A stretch of DNA of 64,000 nucleotides from Fastidiosipila sanguinis (GTDB lineage: Bacteria; Bacillota; Clostridia; Saccharofermentanales; Fastidiosipilaceae): positions 1,480,001 through 1,544,000 of the forward strand of contig NZ_CP027226.1 in assembly GCF_002998295.1 (NCBI RefSeq), in the 5' to 3' direction. The stretch's first letter is position 1; the number at the start of each line of letters is the position of its first letter. A model generated the notes under the pieces. It ran no database searches. It saw only the letters and a program-made list of their open reading frames with translations, and was not told the origin of the DNA. The translations under genes were made by a program, and so were the position numbers. Shown in pieces: positions 53,405 to 61,726 of this stretch.

Positions 53405-54721
53405 TTACTCGTTCATTAGTGCTGCTAAAGCTGAACCAATTACGTTGGCATTCTCAACTTGTAAAAACTCATTGTAGAAACCATATTTCTTATTAACAAA
53501 TTGTTGTATATGGTATTTAATTTTCTCACGCAAAAGATTAGCCTTATAGAAAGTTGAACCTTCCATAGTAATAGCTAAAGGTCTTACTGGGTTCTTGCCG
53601 ACACCAGTTTGAATGTGAATTCCTGCTACTATTACAGTTACTAACATTGCTGCTCTCTCAAAAATATTGTCAATAATATAGTATAAATTCTCTCTATCTA
53701 GCTCATTAGCGCAACACTGACTTAGTATTCCTGGTCCATATGGTTCTTCTACAAACTCAGTTAATTCTGCACTCTCCAAGTCATATACTTCTGCGAAATT
53801 TTCCTTGAAGAAATCTGAGAACAAATTAGCATCTGCAACAGCTTCTCTAACCGCATATAAAACTTGTAGTCCAAGATATCTACCTGAGATCATTTTTTCC
53901 ATTAGCTGTGCACCTGGAACGTTAGTTGCTTTATCAATTTCAATGTCAATAGGACTTCTACTTGAAACTGAGTAGTCACCACTCTCCATGTTAATGATCA
54001 TATTTCCTAATGGGTTAAGTTTACCCTCGAGTTTATTAATATTAGAATTTTGCTCTATATAAGCTGAGTTAATACCTGTACCTAAGATAATGCCTGCGTA
54101 TCCTGAATATTGTTTAGAGCCACCACCTGAGAATCCTCCCAATAGAGCTGCAACTGTATCATTTAGCATGACAAAGTGAATATCATCAGTCTTGTGTCCG
54201 CGTTCTTCAAGAACTTTCATGATTTCTTCACCAACAACTGTTCCAATCGCTTCTGGAATTTGAATTTCTTTGGTAAAGTTAATCAATCTACCATCATGAC
54301 TTGGTAACATATCGCAAGCATATGAGAAGCAGAAACCAATTTTTCTACTATACTTCAAGAAAGGAGCAAGTTGATCTGCAATGAAACCATAGAATTCTTT
54401 GGCGCTAATTTCTCCATTTGAACCTGGCATTGTCGCTTGTCTAAATTGAGAAATCTCTGTCTCACCATGCTCATTAAATTGAGTTAAACAAATTCTAAAG
54501 TTAGTACCACCAGCATCCATTACAATAACTGGATCGTTAGTTGTGAACTCCTCACCAACAGTTAAATATGTAGGGATCATTCTCATTGACTCAGGCGGTA
54601 CAGATCCACGTAAACCAGCATGCATTGATTCAATAAACTTCTCAAGCTCTGCCTCCATATCAAGATCTTCTGCCCACATTTGTCTTTCTTTAAAGAATGC
54701 TTCAACTTCTACTCTACCCAT
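53405..54721 (-). CDS. Hexokinase, eukaryote-type fold family
   Basis: 438 residues from the ATG at 54721, with CGGAGG six bases upstream; the ATG at 54751 lacks a site. Residues match the hexokinase family of eukaryotes, not the ROK or bacterial Glk families. These are phosphate-1 VMDAGGTNFRICL, sugar site FSYACDMLPSHDGRLINFTK, catalytic Asp in MLNDTVAALLGGF, phosphate-2 GIILGTGINSAYIE and adenosine TMEGSTFYKA. It phosphorylates hexoses with ATP in the cytoplasm; glucose or mannose are plausible given the mannoside genes. It is divergent from the oxidoreductase gene. Confidence 0.9.
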   Translation of the reverse strand: MGRVEVEAFFKERQMWAEDLDMEAELEKFIESMHAGLRGSVPPESMRMIPTYLTVGEEFTTNDPVIVMDAGGTNFRICLTQFNEHGETEISQFRQATMPGSNGEISAKEFYGFIADQLAPFLKYSRKIGFCFSYACDMLPSHDGRLINFTKEIQIPEAIGTVVGEEIMKVLEERGHKTDDIHFVMLNDTVAALLGGFSGGGSKQYSGYAGIILGTGINSAYIEQNSNINKLEGKLNPLGNMIINMESGDYSVSSRSPIDIEIDKATNVPGAQLMEKMISGRYLGLQVLYAVREAVADANLFSDFFKENFAEVYDLESAELTEFVEEPYGPGILSQCCANELDRENLYYIIDNIFERAAMLVTVIVAGIHIQTGVGKNPVRPLAITMEGSTFYKANLLREKIKYHIQQFVNKKYGFYNEFLQVENANVIGSALAALMNE

Positions 54722-54846
54722 TATCAGCCTCCGATATTTTCTAATATTCATACTTTTATAGTAAAATATATCTTGTATAACAATAACAAGTTTATCACAT
54801 TTACCTAAGTATTAAATACTTTGTAGATGATTTTTTAAGGAGAAAA

Positions 54847-55983
54847 ATGGAACAAATTTCTAATAAATCATTAAAATTAGCCTTAGTCGGTCTTGGAAGA
54901 GTTGCTGAAAAACACCTAAAGGCTGTTAAGCACCTTGGAGATACTTATGAAATAGTTGCTTTGGTTGACAATAACTCCAACAGACAAATAGAAGTTAATG
55001 AAAAATTTAATCTAAATCTAAACACTAATAACTTCTTCCAAAGTCTTGCTGACTTCTATGAAAGTGGTTTAAACGCAGATGTTGTAGCAATTGCAACTCC
55101 ATCAGGAACCCATTACTCACTTGCTAAATTAGCTCTGGAACATGGTTCTCACTTAATGGTTGAGAAACCTTTAACCTTAAATCTCGAAGAAGCATATGAG
55201 CTATTGGAGTTATCTCGTAGCAAAAATCTTAAAGTAGCAGTGGGACATATTTATAGATTTTTCCCTATTGTTGATCAGTTGCAAAAAGATATAGCGGCTG
55301 GAGAATTTGGCAAAGTCCTAGCTGCAGACGTAATTGTCCACTGGGGCCATGATCAGGCTTACTATGACCAGTCAGCTTGGAGAGGAACTTGGGCTCAAGA
55401 TGGCGGTGCTATGATGAACCAAACAGTCCACGCACTAGATCTCATGACCTGGCTATTATCTAGCAAAATCAATTCTGTCCAGGGACAAATTAAACAACTA
55501 ACGCATAAGATGGAGGCGGAAGACTACGGTGCTGCTCTCTTAGGAATGGACAAAGGATTTGTTTGTCGTATAGAAGGTACTACTAACACTCCAGAAAATC
55601 AGCAATCAGCATCATTTTATATTTCCACTGAACGTGCTGAAATCTCTGCCGGCCTCAAAAAGAAAAAACCTTACTTCTCAATTATTAGAAGAGACGGCAA
55701 AAAACTAACAGGTAAATACATTAGGGCTTTCCTTGCTAAGGTTTGGAGAAATGGAATCAGAAAATCAATTAATGAATTTTCTAACCCACACACCGGAATT
55801 TTCAAAGATTTGGCTAATGCAATTCATGAAGACGGATCCCCACGTGCAAATGTCCTCGACGGTCTGCAGTCTGTTGAAGCAATTCTAGCTATTTACAAAT
55901 CTGCCTTAAATGATGGCAATTCTGTTAAATTACCGATAGAGAAAGATTTCACACTAGAGCAGATGAAGGGGTTCTTTGAATAA
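54847..55983 (+). CDS. Gfo/Idh/MocA family oxidoreductase
   Basis: 378 residues. The NAD(P) loop is ALVGLGRVAEKHLKAVK (about residues 12-28). The family motif is MVEKPLTLNLEEAYELL (Glu-Lys-Pro, about 106-122), and the sugar-pocket segment AVGHIYRFFPIVDQL and WAQDGGAMMNQTVHALDLM (Asp, His) follow. Members oxidise or epimerise sugars and UDP-sugars; here the closest context is hexose metabolism and wall polymers, so the substrate is open. AAGGAG precedes the ATG. Single-gene unit. Confidence 0.92.
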   Translation: MEQISNKSLKLALVGLGRVAEKHLKAVKHLGDTYEIVALVDNNSNRQIEVNEKFNLNLNTNNFFQSLADFYESGLNADVVAIATPSGTHYSLAKLALEHGSHLMVEKPLTLNLEEAYELLELSRSKNLKVAVGHIYRFFPIVDQLQKDIAAGEFGKVLAADVIVHWGHDQAYYDQSAWRGTWAQDGGAMMNQTVHALDLMTWLLSSKINSVQGQIKQLTHKMEAEDYGAALLGMDKGFVCRIEGTTNTPENQQSASFYISTERAEISAGLKKKKPYFSIIRRDGKKLTGKYIRAFLAKVWRNGIRKSINEFSNPHTGIFKDLANAIHEDGSPRANVLDGLQSVEAILAIYKSALNDGNSVKLPIEKDFTLEQMKGFFE

Positions 55984-56034
55984 AGCTCCTGATGGTCTTT
56001 TTCAAAGATTTTCCACAAAACATAGATCACAAAA

Positions 56035-56070
56035 CAAAAGAAGCGTTGTCCTCAGAACAACGCTTCTTTA
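56035..56070. terminator. Bidirectional terminator after the oxidoreductase
   Basis: AAAGAAGCGTTGT (56037-56049) and ACAACGCTTCTTT (56057-56069) form a perfect stem with loop CCTCAGA, between convergent genes. Confidence 0.9.
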
Positions 56071-56093
56071 ATTCTATCTTCTAAAATCTAGTT

Positions 56094-56630
56094 CTAGCGC
56101 CTGTGTTTTCTACCAGAACCAAAAGTTGATTTATTTTTTCTTTCACTAGCTTTACCCGCGAAAAACGAGCTAACAACGGACGAGACTTTAGGGAAAACCC
56201 CAGAACCTCCCCAGCCACCAAAACTAAATCTGCTGACTAAATTATTTGCAACATTACTTACTCCGTCACTAACTCCAACAACCATATTACTTACTGAATC
56301 AAGAGCACTATTAACTGATTCCAAAGCTTCAATTACGGCTGCTAATAACTCAGGACTTGCTATAGCTAAATCATCAGTAATATCAACTACATTCTCTAAG
56401 ATGTCACGAATGTGAACACCCATAGCTGGTAATTCTCTACTCATTTCTTCTACTGGAGTAGAAACCTCATCTATAAGATCATTCATTCTACTAACTGTTC
56501 CGATTAACTTGAATACAAGTAAAATCAAAGCAACTAGCAATACTATTCCACCTATGATCAGCAAAGCTATGCCTAGTTGTTTCAAGTCTATATTCACTGT
56601 TTGTAAAGCAATTGCTGCAACTGTACTCAT
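56094..56630 (-). CDS. DUF948-like membrane protein
   Basis: 178 residues. One membrane span (about 20-42, IALLIIGGIVLLVALILLVF) leads to a long amphipathic helical region with VSTPVEEMSRELP and SVNSALDSVSNMVVGVSDGV, the spaced pattern of DUF948/YtxG-type proteins. A Gly/Ser and basic tail (GSGRKHRR) follows. Proteins of this kind are often encoded next to YtxH proteins, as here, and are linked to general envelope stress in Bacillus. No enzymatic motif is seen. Confidence 0.75.
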   Translation of the reverse strand: MSTVAAIALQTVNIDLKQLGIALLIIGGIVLLVALILLVFKLIGTVSRMNDLIDEVSTPVEEMSRELPAMGVHIRDILENVVDITDDLAIASPELLAAVIEALESVNSALDSVSNMVVGVSDGVSNVANNLVSRFSFGGWGGSGVFPKVSSVVSSFFAGKASERKNKSTFGSGRKHRR

Positions 56631-56677
56631 TAGCTCTCTCCTCTAATATTTTGCTCGTCAATTAACTAGACCAAAAA

Positions 56678-57124
56678 TTAGTCTTCAAAGTTAGGAGTAA
56701 CTAAAGCTTGTCCAGCAACTGGTGAGTCTGAATGCTCATTTGCTTGATTTCTACGAGCAATTCTAGCTACTTTTCTTTGATCCTTAACGTCTTCAATATT
56801 GTCTTTGAATTCATTGTAAGTGTCAGATACTTTTGCACCTACTTTATTGGTAGCTTTGTTAATTTCTGAACCCAATTTACCTGTAGTTTCGCTAATTTTT
56901 TCGCCTAAATCTGAAGCAGCTTTTTTTGTTCTTTTGTAACCTTCTTCTGTTGCATTAGCGATATCTTTACGAGTTTCTTTACCTGACTTTGGAGCAAATA
57001 GTAAACCTAAGATAGCACCTGTTGCAGCACCACCTAATAGACCTAATACTGTACCTAAAGCAGTTCTACGATTATATCTTCTTCTTGTTTCACCGGTTAT
57101 TGAACCAAATAAATCTCTTAACAT
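56678..57124 (-). CDS. YtxH domain protein
   Basis: 148 residues from the ATG at 57124, which has GGAGG eight bases upstream; the longer reading from 57175 has none. The Gly-rich hydrophobic segment TVLGLLGGAATGAILGLLFA followed by PKSGKETRKDI is the YtxH signature. After it come helical repeats (KISETTGKLGSEINKATNKV) like late-embryogenesis-type amphipathic helices. Probably a stress-associated membrane protein, paired with the DUF948-like gene 47 bases downstream. Confidence 0.85.
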   Translation of the reverse strand: MLRDLFGSITGETRRRYNRRTALGTVLGLLGGAATGAILGLLFAPKSGKETRKDIANATEEGYKRTKKAASDLGEKISETTGKLGSEINKATNKVGAKVSDTYNEFKDNIEDVKDQRKVARIARRNQANEHSDSPVAGQALVTPNFED

Positions 57125-57205
57125 ATTATTACCTCCTAAATTGATGCGAGCATCAAAACGTTTTTCATTTACCATTTATTATAACACAATTTATATCTTA
57201 ATCTG

Positions 57206-58696
57206 TTACTGATCCATTATATCTTTGCGCATACAGGTTAAAGCAAACTTGGCAATTCCACTAGGTAGAGCATAAAAATGCAATCTTGCTTGGCTTGCCC
57301 AAATGGTACTCGTGGAAAAAACTTTCATGCTATGTCCTTCGCCTTTGATCAAGGCTCTATAGGATGCTCCCTCTGGATCTAGTGTGTATTCATTACTCAT
57401 CAAGCAGCGGATTGTGTTGTTAGATTTACCTAGCAAATCTTCTCTTCTTGAATTTAATTTTGCATAAAATCTTTTTGTCTTAGATTCATTAATTGAAGCC
57501 TGGGTTGGCAAAACTCCAACCAAAGGCCAAACTGCACCTTGCCTACTAACATAGGATTCAGCCAGGTAAATTGCACCTGCTCCCTCCGCCAAAATAGGCA
57601 TACCTTGTCCAGCTAGCCTTCTAATTTGTGATCTCAAAGACTCATTCTTAGATAGCTGACCTATATATTCTTGAATATTGCCAGAACCTAAATATATTCC
57701 ATCCACCTTACTTGGCAAGATAGGGTCAATTAATGGACTAAAGTAAATAATATTTGCACCCATTTCTTCGAGAATATCAATATTTTCTTGATAATATTCG
57801 TTGAAAGCTTGGTCTCTTGCAACTGCTAAATTAAATTTCTCATTAGAAAAGCCTATCAGCTTCTGTGCTTGGAAAAGATCTTGCGGGAATTCATCGCCTA
57901 GATCTTGTGCTCGTCTAGCTAATCTTAGTATTTTATTAATATCCAAACTCTCCATTACAGCCTGGGACACATCTTCTAAGTTTTTCTCCCAAGTATCTTT
58001 TGCCAGTTGAGGAATTACTCTATACAAGCTTGGTCCCTCATTACTCGGTTTATCGGCAAAACAACCAAACACTGGAATACCAAACTCGCTCTCGACCAAA
58101 TCGGCGGCTTCCTCTAAGTCATGCTTGTTATCGCCAACTAAGATAAATCCTGCAATTTGCTGATCATTACGAAAATCTAAAATACCGGAAATTTTGCTTA
58201 AACTTGTAAAACTAAAGTTGGATAAATTTACAACGAGAAGTACAGGCGTATTTGTTTTCTCTGCTAAATCAGCTGGTGAACCGTGAGGAATTTCTCCTTG
58301 CTCAGTCCAGGAATTAGAATACGGCAGGCAGGTATCGTAATAATTTCTGTCTGCAATTAAAAGTGCTAAATCTTGGGACTCTGTGTAGTGAGTAAGTAAA
58401 TAAGCTAGCTCACTCTCATCTTGGTAGAAGCTATCCAAGGTATAAGTTCTTCTGCCACTTGCTGCCCTATACTTGTCTAAATTTTCATAACTTGGTCCAA
58501 CAGAAAAAGGTACCGTACTAATATCTTTGCTATTCCAGATATTTAATAGTCCCAGAGCAATTTTATTGACAAATTCTTTTGTGTCTAGGCTTGCGAGCAT
58601 AATTCTAGGAACTGCTGCATAAGAATCTATATTTTCTCCCAGATCATTATCTTGCTTAATAGCATGTACATAATAGGGCACTTTTTCTTTTGCCAT
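57206..58696 (-). CDS. CobB/CbiA-like protein with degenerate ATP and glutaminase sites
   Basis: 496 residues that follow cobyrinate a,c-diamide synthase from end to end: VGPSYENLDKYRAASGR, GSPADLAEKTNTPVLLVVN, LAVARDQAFNEYYQENIDIL, VDGIYLGSGNIQEYI and the end ARLHFYALPSG. Key sites are lost. The P-loop position reads LASLDTKEFVNK (residues 34-45) instead of a GTxSGxGKT loop. The amidotransferase Cys in AECGG is Gly in LAEGAGAIYL (about 370). No other cobalamin gene is in the window, and the gene stands alone with its own ribosome binding site. It is most likely a retained pseudoenzyme; function unknown. The frame is intact over 1.5 kb. Confidence 0.82.
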   Translation of the reverse strand: MAKEKVPYYVHAIKQDNDLGENIDSYAAVPRIMLASLDTKEFVNKIALGLLNIWNSKDISTVPFSVGPSYENLDKYRAASGRRTYTLDSFYQDESELAYLLTHYTESQDLALLIADRNYYDTCLPYSNSWTEQGEIPHGSPADLAEKTNTPVLLVVNLSNFSFTSLSKISGILDFRNDQQIAGFILVGDNKHDLEEAADLVESEFGIPVFGCFADKPSNEGPSLYRVIPQLAKDTWEKNLEDVSQAVMESLDINKILRLARRAQDLGDEFPQDLFQAQKLIGFSNEKFNLAVARDQAFNEYYQENIDILEEMGANIIYFSPLIDPILPSKVDGIYLGSGNIQEYIGQLSKNESLRSQIRRLAGQGMPILAEGAGAIYLAESYVSRQGAVWPLVGVLPTQASINESKTKRFYAKLNSRREDLLGKSNNTIRCLMSNEYTLDPEGASYRALIKGEGHSMKVFSTSTIWASQARLHFYALPSGIAKFALTCMRKDIMDQ

Positions 58697-58784
58697 GAAT
58701 CGGTCCTCCCTTGCTGAGCTATGAATGTTTTTGGATACTATAATTATACATTATTAATTATATATTATATAAATAAGATGGATA

Positions 58785-58822
58785 TTGGTAGCCTTGATTT
58801 TACCATATTATTATAGGAAAAT
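58785..58822 (+). promoter_or_regulatory. Shared promoter element P1 of the small-gene island
   Basis: TTGGTA, then TTGATT (58794-58799), 17 bases containing TTACCATAT, and GAAAAT (58817-58822). The same element recurs at 60855-60892. TGGTA and TACCA form a short inverted repeat around the -35. Confidence 0.55.
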
Positions 58823-58860
58823 ATATTTAGATTATATGAATGGAGGTTTTAAATATAAAA

Positions 58861-59550
58861 ATGAAATTTGAAAACATTGAAATAAATTACAAAAAATTAT
58901 TAATATGGCTATCAATTATAATTTTATTCAATTGTTTCAGCCTAAGTGTATTATTGATTTTTGATTTGCTTGAAATATTTAACAACAATAATTTTTATAC
59001 ACCAGTTACTCTAGGTGTAGTTTTATTCTTTTTACCACAGCACAGTATGTCTAATATTATAGCTAAGAATACTAACTTAAGCATGCCAGAACAAAGTAAA
59101 AATATTAATTTGCATACCCCTAGCAATAACATTTTAAAATATAGTCTAATCATCGTATATATTGTTTATTTCTTGCTATTTTGTTTCGTGTTAACACCAC
59201 AAAGCACATTTTGGCAACTCTTTATTACTTTGTTATTGTCAATAATTGAGTTGGCTTGTATATCTTTAATAACGCTAAATGTTCTTAATGAAAAATCTGC
59301 TCTTGAATTAAGTTTAAGAGCAGAAAGCAAAACTTCAAGACCTAACCCTGATAAAGACTTTAAGGTTTTAATAATTACACTATTTATTATTTGGATTGTA
59401 TGCTATCTCGGAATAGGCTTTGTTCTAGAGAACAATCATAAGTACATCTTTATACTACCTTTGATTAAACTACTGATAACGTATGTCAATTATATTTACA
59501 TACGGAAATCTATTTTTTATAGTTGGTTTTATAACTACTTTTTTTATTAA
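58861..59550 (+). CDS. Multi-pass membrane protein of unknown function
   Basis: About 229 residues with five or six hydrophobic segments (for example LLIWLSIIILFNCFSLSVLL near the start and VLIITLFIIWIVCYLGIGFV near the end). The middle loop (NLSMPEQSKNINLHTPSN) and a second loop (RAESKTSRPNPDKDFK) are the only polar parts. No family is recognised. The ATG at 58861 has TGGAGG 14 bases upstream, a long gap; an ATG at 58840 is inside that site and very near the predicted transcript start. Base composition is more AT-rich than the neighbours, as expected for a horizontally acquired or fast-evolving gene. Confidence 0.6.
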   Translation: MKFENIEINYKKLLIWLSIIILFNCFSLSVLLIFDLLEIFNNNNFYTPVTLGVVLFFLPQHSMSNIIAKNTNLSMPEQSKNINLHTPSNNILKYSLIIVYIVYFLLFCFVLTPQSTFWQLFITLLLSIIELACISLITLNVLNEKSALELSLRAESKTSRPNPDKDFKVLIITLFIIWIVCYLGIGFVLENNHKYIFILPLIKLLITYVNYIYIRKSIFYSWFYNYFFY

Positions 59551-59568
59551 AATAATCGTAGGAGGCAA

Positions 59569-59613
59569 ATGAAAATGTTATATCTCAATCCAATCACAAT
59601 CCTAACAATTTAA
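59569..59613 (+). CDS. Possible 14-residue mini-ORF
   Basis: ATG at 59569, three bases after GGAGG, encodes MKMLYLNPITILTI and stops. It could be a leader peptide or a decayed gene start; it lies just ahead of the gene at 59651. Support is only the ribosome binding site. Confidence 0.25.
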   Translation: MKMLYLNPITILTI

Positions 59614-59650
59614 CAGATGTATTCTAAGATAGGAAAGAGGAGGTTCAGTA

Positions 59651-60172
59651 ATGAAACATTTTAAAATCAAAAAATATATTTTATTATCTGTAATTGTAAT
59701 TATCACATTGGCAATATTATTCTTCCCTTATACAAAAAAGATAAAACATAATTTATTTTCAATAAATAGGGATTATCAAGGGAGCTATAGTCAGGGAGAA
59801 ATTGTCGTAAATGGTACTATCAAAAGTAACATTTTCAGAGATCTTTACAAGTTTATTTCAGGCAAAGATTTCAACGAAAATGATTTCTGGCAATTTAAAG
59901 GTCTAATAATACCTAAAGAACTAATGGACAAATCAACTGACAAATATTTCGTAGTTACAAACCTACAAAATAACTCAAACGGCGAAAAAAGATATTTGCA
60001 AATATATAAAAATGAACCTGGCGAAACGATCCATATTAAAACATTATCAATCTTAGCTAATTGTAATCTAAATACAATCATATTGTTAGACGACTTCAAT
60101 CTTGATGCAAATCATAACAAGGAAGATATTCCCTTCTGGCAAGGAACAACTTTAAACATAAAAAACGAGTAA
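59651..60172 (+). CDS. Membrane-anchored protein of unknown function
   Basis: 173 residues. One N-terminal membrane span (about 8-26, YILLSVIVIITLAILFF), then an extracellular domain with SYSQGEIVVNGTIKSNIF and a C-terminal beta-rich segment (TLSILANCNLNTIILLDDFN). GGAGG precedes the ATG by eight bases. No family recognised. Second gene of the first island unit. Confidence 0.6.
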   Translation: MKHFKIKKYILLSVIVIITLAILFFPYTKKIKHNLFSINRDYQGSYSQGEIVVNGTIKSNIFRDLYKFISGKDFNENDFWQFKGLIIPKELMDKSTDKYFVVTNLQNNSNGEKRYLQIYKNEPGETIHIKTLSILANCNLNTIILLDDFNLDANHNKEDIPFWQGTTLNIKNE

Positions 60173-60177
60173 TCTTG

Positions 60178-60256
60178 TACTTAATTTTCAAAATCTACGC
60201 ACCAAAATTGATATGTACCCTCTTTGCTGAACAGATCAGTAAGGAGGGTATTGTCA
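60178..60256 (+). repeat. Hairpin repeat T1 of the island
   Basis: Contains TACCCTCTTTGCTGAACA and CAGTAAGGAGGGTATTGT, arms TACCCTC and GAGGGTA. A copy at 61579-61655 is about 80 percent identical by eye, including flanking AT-rich sequence. It follows the stop of the gene ending at 60172, so it may act as a terminator, although the T-tract is poor. Confidence 0.75.
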
Positions 60257-60375
60257 TAAAATATATTAGTAAATTTTATATAAGTAGAAAAAATATTTAA
60301 GAGGTATAAATTAAGGTAGACTCTTATTAAACTTAGTAAAATTAAATGTAATAAAACTGGAGGAAACAAAGAGAG

Positions 60376-60723
60376 ATGAGATTTGAATATAACAACGAAG
60401 AAATTTCCGAGGAGGATCTAATTGCAATATTTCCTAGGAGAATTCAAAAGGTTAAAAATTTTGAAGTATGGCAATATCCCTATATTGTTTCAAGCTTTTT
60501 ATACAAAACCGAAGATTACGTTATTTTAGAATTTAATGAAAAACAAGATATAATTCATGTAATTTCGACAAACAAAGATCATTTAAATAATCGATTTCAT
60601 TTAGATAGAATAAGTAATCTTATCCATGACATTTCTCTTAATTTTGATTTTAAGTTGTACTACATAGATAATGACGATGATGACCAGCTATGGAACTTAT
60701 GGGATAATATTATAAAAAAATAA
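60376..60723 (+). CDS. Small acidic protein of unknown function
   Basis: 115 residues, no signal peptide or membrane span. Acidic and aromatic, with the ending YYIDNDDDDQLWNLWDNII. It reads like a compact alpha/beta immunity- or antitoxin-sized protein, but I see no known family. GGAGG lies 13 bases and GAGAG directly before the ATG. It sits between T1 and the ribU remnant. Confidence 0.6.
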   Translation: MRFEYNNEEISEEDLIAIFPRRIQKVKNFEVWQYPYIVSSFLYKTEDYVILEFNEKQDIIHVISTNKDHLNNRFHLDRISNLIHDISLNFDFKLYYIDNDDDDQLWNLWDNIIKK

Positions 60724-60739
60724 ATTTAAATATTTTTTG

Positions 60740-60850
60740 TTTTAAAGCAAAAGGAAAGTAATGAGCCCATACGAGCTCATACGTTTAGCGATTCACATTA
60801 ACTCCTCCAAATTTTCAAATTGCCATTTCCTGCTATTAACAAATATTTTT
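60740..60850 (-). pseudogene. Remnant D1 of the 3' end of ribU
   Basis: Minus strand, bases about 60797-60845 encode LLIAGNGNLKIWRS and a stop, against LLRAGDGKLKSWRV and stop at the end of the intact ribU (61727 on). Nucleotide match is about 33 of 44 over the best stretch. The similarity continues past the stop (AAAGCAAAAGGAA near 60744, and near 61684 in the second copy). No upstream part of ribU is present. Confidence 0.65.
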
Positions 60851-60854
60851 TGAT

Positions 60855-60892
60855 TTGGTAGTCTTGTTTTTACCATATCGTTGTAAGATAAT
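60855..60892 (+). promoter_or_regulatory. Shared promoter element P2 of the small-gene island
   Basis: TTGGTA, TTGTTT (60864-60869), 17 bases containing TTACCATAT, and GATAAT (60887-60892); a better match to consensus than P1, with about 75 percent identity to it. Confidence 0.6.
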
Positions 60893-60927
60893 ATAGCTAA
60901 GATATTTAACTTACAGGGGGTGGTTGT

Positions 60928-60948
60928 ATGAGAGTGATTAGACATTGA
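60928..60948 (+). CDS. Possible six-residue mini-ORF
   Basis: ATG at 60928 after a GGGGGTGG site encodes MRVIRH and stops, 35 bases downstream of P2 and before the lipoprotein gene. It may be a leader peptide; evidence is weak. Confidence 0.2.
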   Translation: MRVIRH

Positions 60949-61002
60949 TTTTAATACACTTAAACTTTTTATAAATCTTATTGAAAAACAGGGGGAATTA
61001 AT

Positions 61003-61545
61003 ATGAAAAAGAAAATAATCTATTTTTCGTTAATAAGTATAATTCTATTTTTTACCGTTTCCTGCAATGCTCAAACTAAATATAGTACGATTGAGCCATA
61101 TAATATAGATAAAAAATTGCCTCAAAATTTAGCTAATATGTTATCAGGAGAATTTAATTTATTTGAAATTCTTCCAACTGAATCCGTTCAAGAAATTAAT
61201 CTAAACTGTTATGAGTACAAAGATGGGACATGGGAAAGAATAGGGCTTGTATCAACCGCTAAGCAAAAGGAAAATAATTTTCTGGGTATAAGGGTGGATA
61301 GTAATGAACAATATATAGAACTAAATCTAAATCAATCTAAAAATACAATTGACTTATTAAATTACTTTACAGGCAAAGAAAATATCCATTCAACAAAACT
61401 ACCTGAGAAGAAAGACTTCACTAATGAAATTTCATTTATGTCAATCCATGATGGGACTACTACATTCCCTCTTGAAACCTTTGACAAAAACAAAGGAAAT
61501 GAAAATATAATGAAGGCTATTGTTTTTACCGTTAGTGTGCAATAA
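61003..61545 (+). CDS. Small lipoprotein of unknown function
   Basis: 180 residues. Lipoprotein signal MKKKIIYFSLISIILFF with lipobox TVSC (Cys about residue 21). The mature part is acidic with beta-rich segments (CYEYKDGTWERIGLVS). GGGGG lies nine bases before the ATG. No family recognised. It is the only cargo of the second island unit; a membrane-surface immunity or envelope role is possible but not supported further. Confidence 0.65.
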   Translation: MKKKIIYFSLISIILFFTVSCNAQTKYSTIEPYNIDKKLPQNLANMLSGEFNLFEILPTESVQEINLNCYEYKDGTWERIGLVSTAKQKENNFLGIRVDSNEQYIELNLNQSKNTIDLLNYFTGKENIHSTKLPEKKDFTNEISFMSIHDGTTTFPLETFDKNKGNENIMKAIVFTVSVQ

Positions 61546-61578
61546 ATATTTATAAGTTAATACTCTATACTAGAGTTT

Positions 61579-61655
61579 TAACTTAATCGAAAAATCTGCA
61601 CACAAAAATAATATATACCCTCTTTGCTGAACAAACCAGTAAGGAGGGTATTGTT
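61579..61655 (+). repeat. Hairpin repeat T2 of the island
   Basis: Copy of T1: TACCCTCTTTGCTGAACA at 61616 on and CAGTAAGGAGGGTATTGT, with AT-rich sequence to the left also matching. It follows the lipoprotein stop by 33 bases. Confidence 0.75.
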
Positions 61656-61726
61656 AAATCTAATTTTAAAATGTTTAATTCTAAAGCAAAAGGAATGCGT
61701 TGAACCCGTAGATCTATCAATCCACA

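Noticed and set aside
57206-58696. Evidence of cobalamin biosynthesis
   Set aside because: The single CobB-like gene lacks both active sites, and no other cob/cbi gene is present.
60181-60369. Open frame of 62 codons antisense to T1 and the following gap
   Set aside because: It runs through the hairpin repeat, has no ribosome binding site, and is explained by AT-rich non-coding DNA.
58700-61700. Island as a classic prophage or integrative element
   Set aside because: No integrase, capsid, relaxase or tRNA attachment site is seen.
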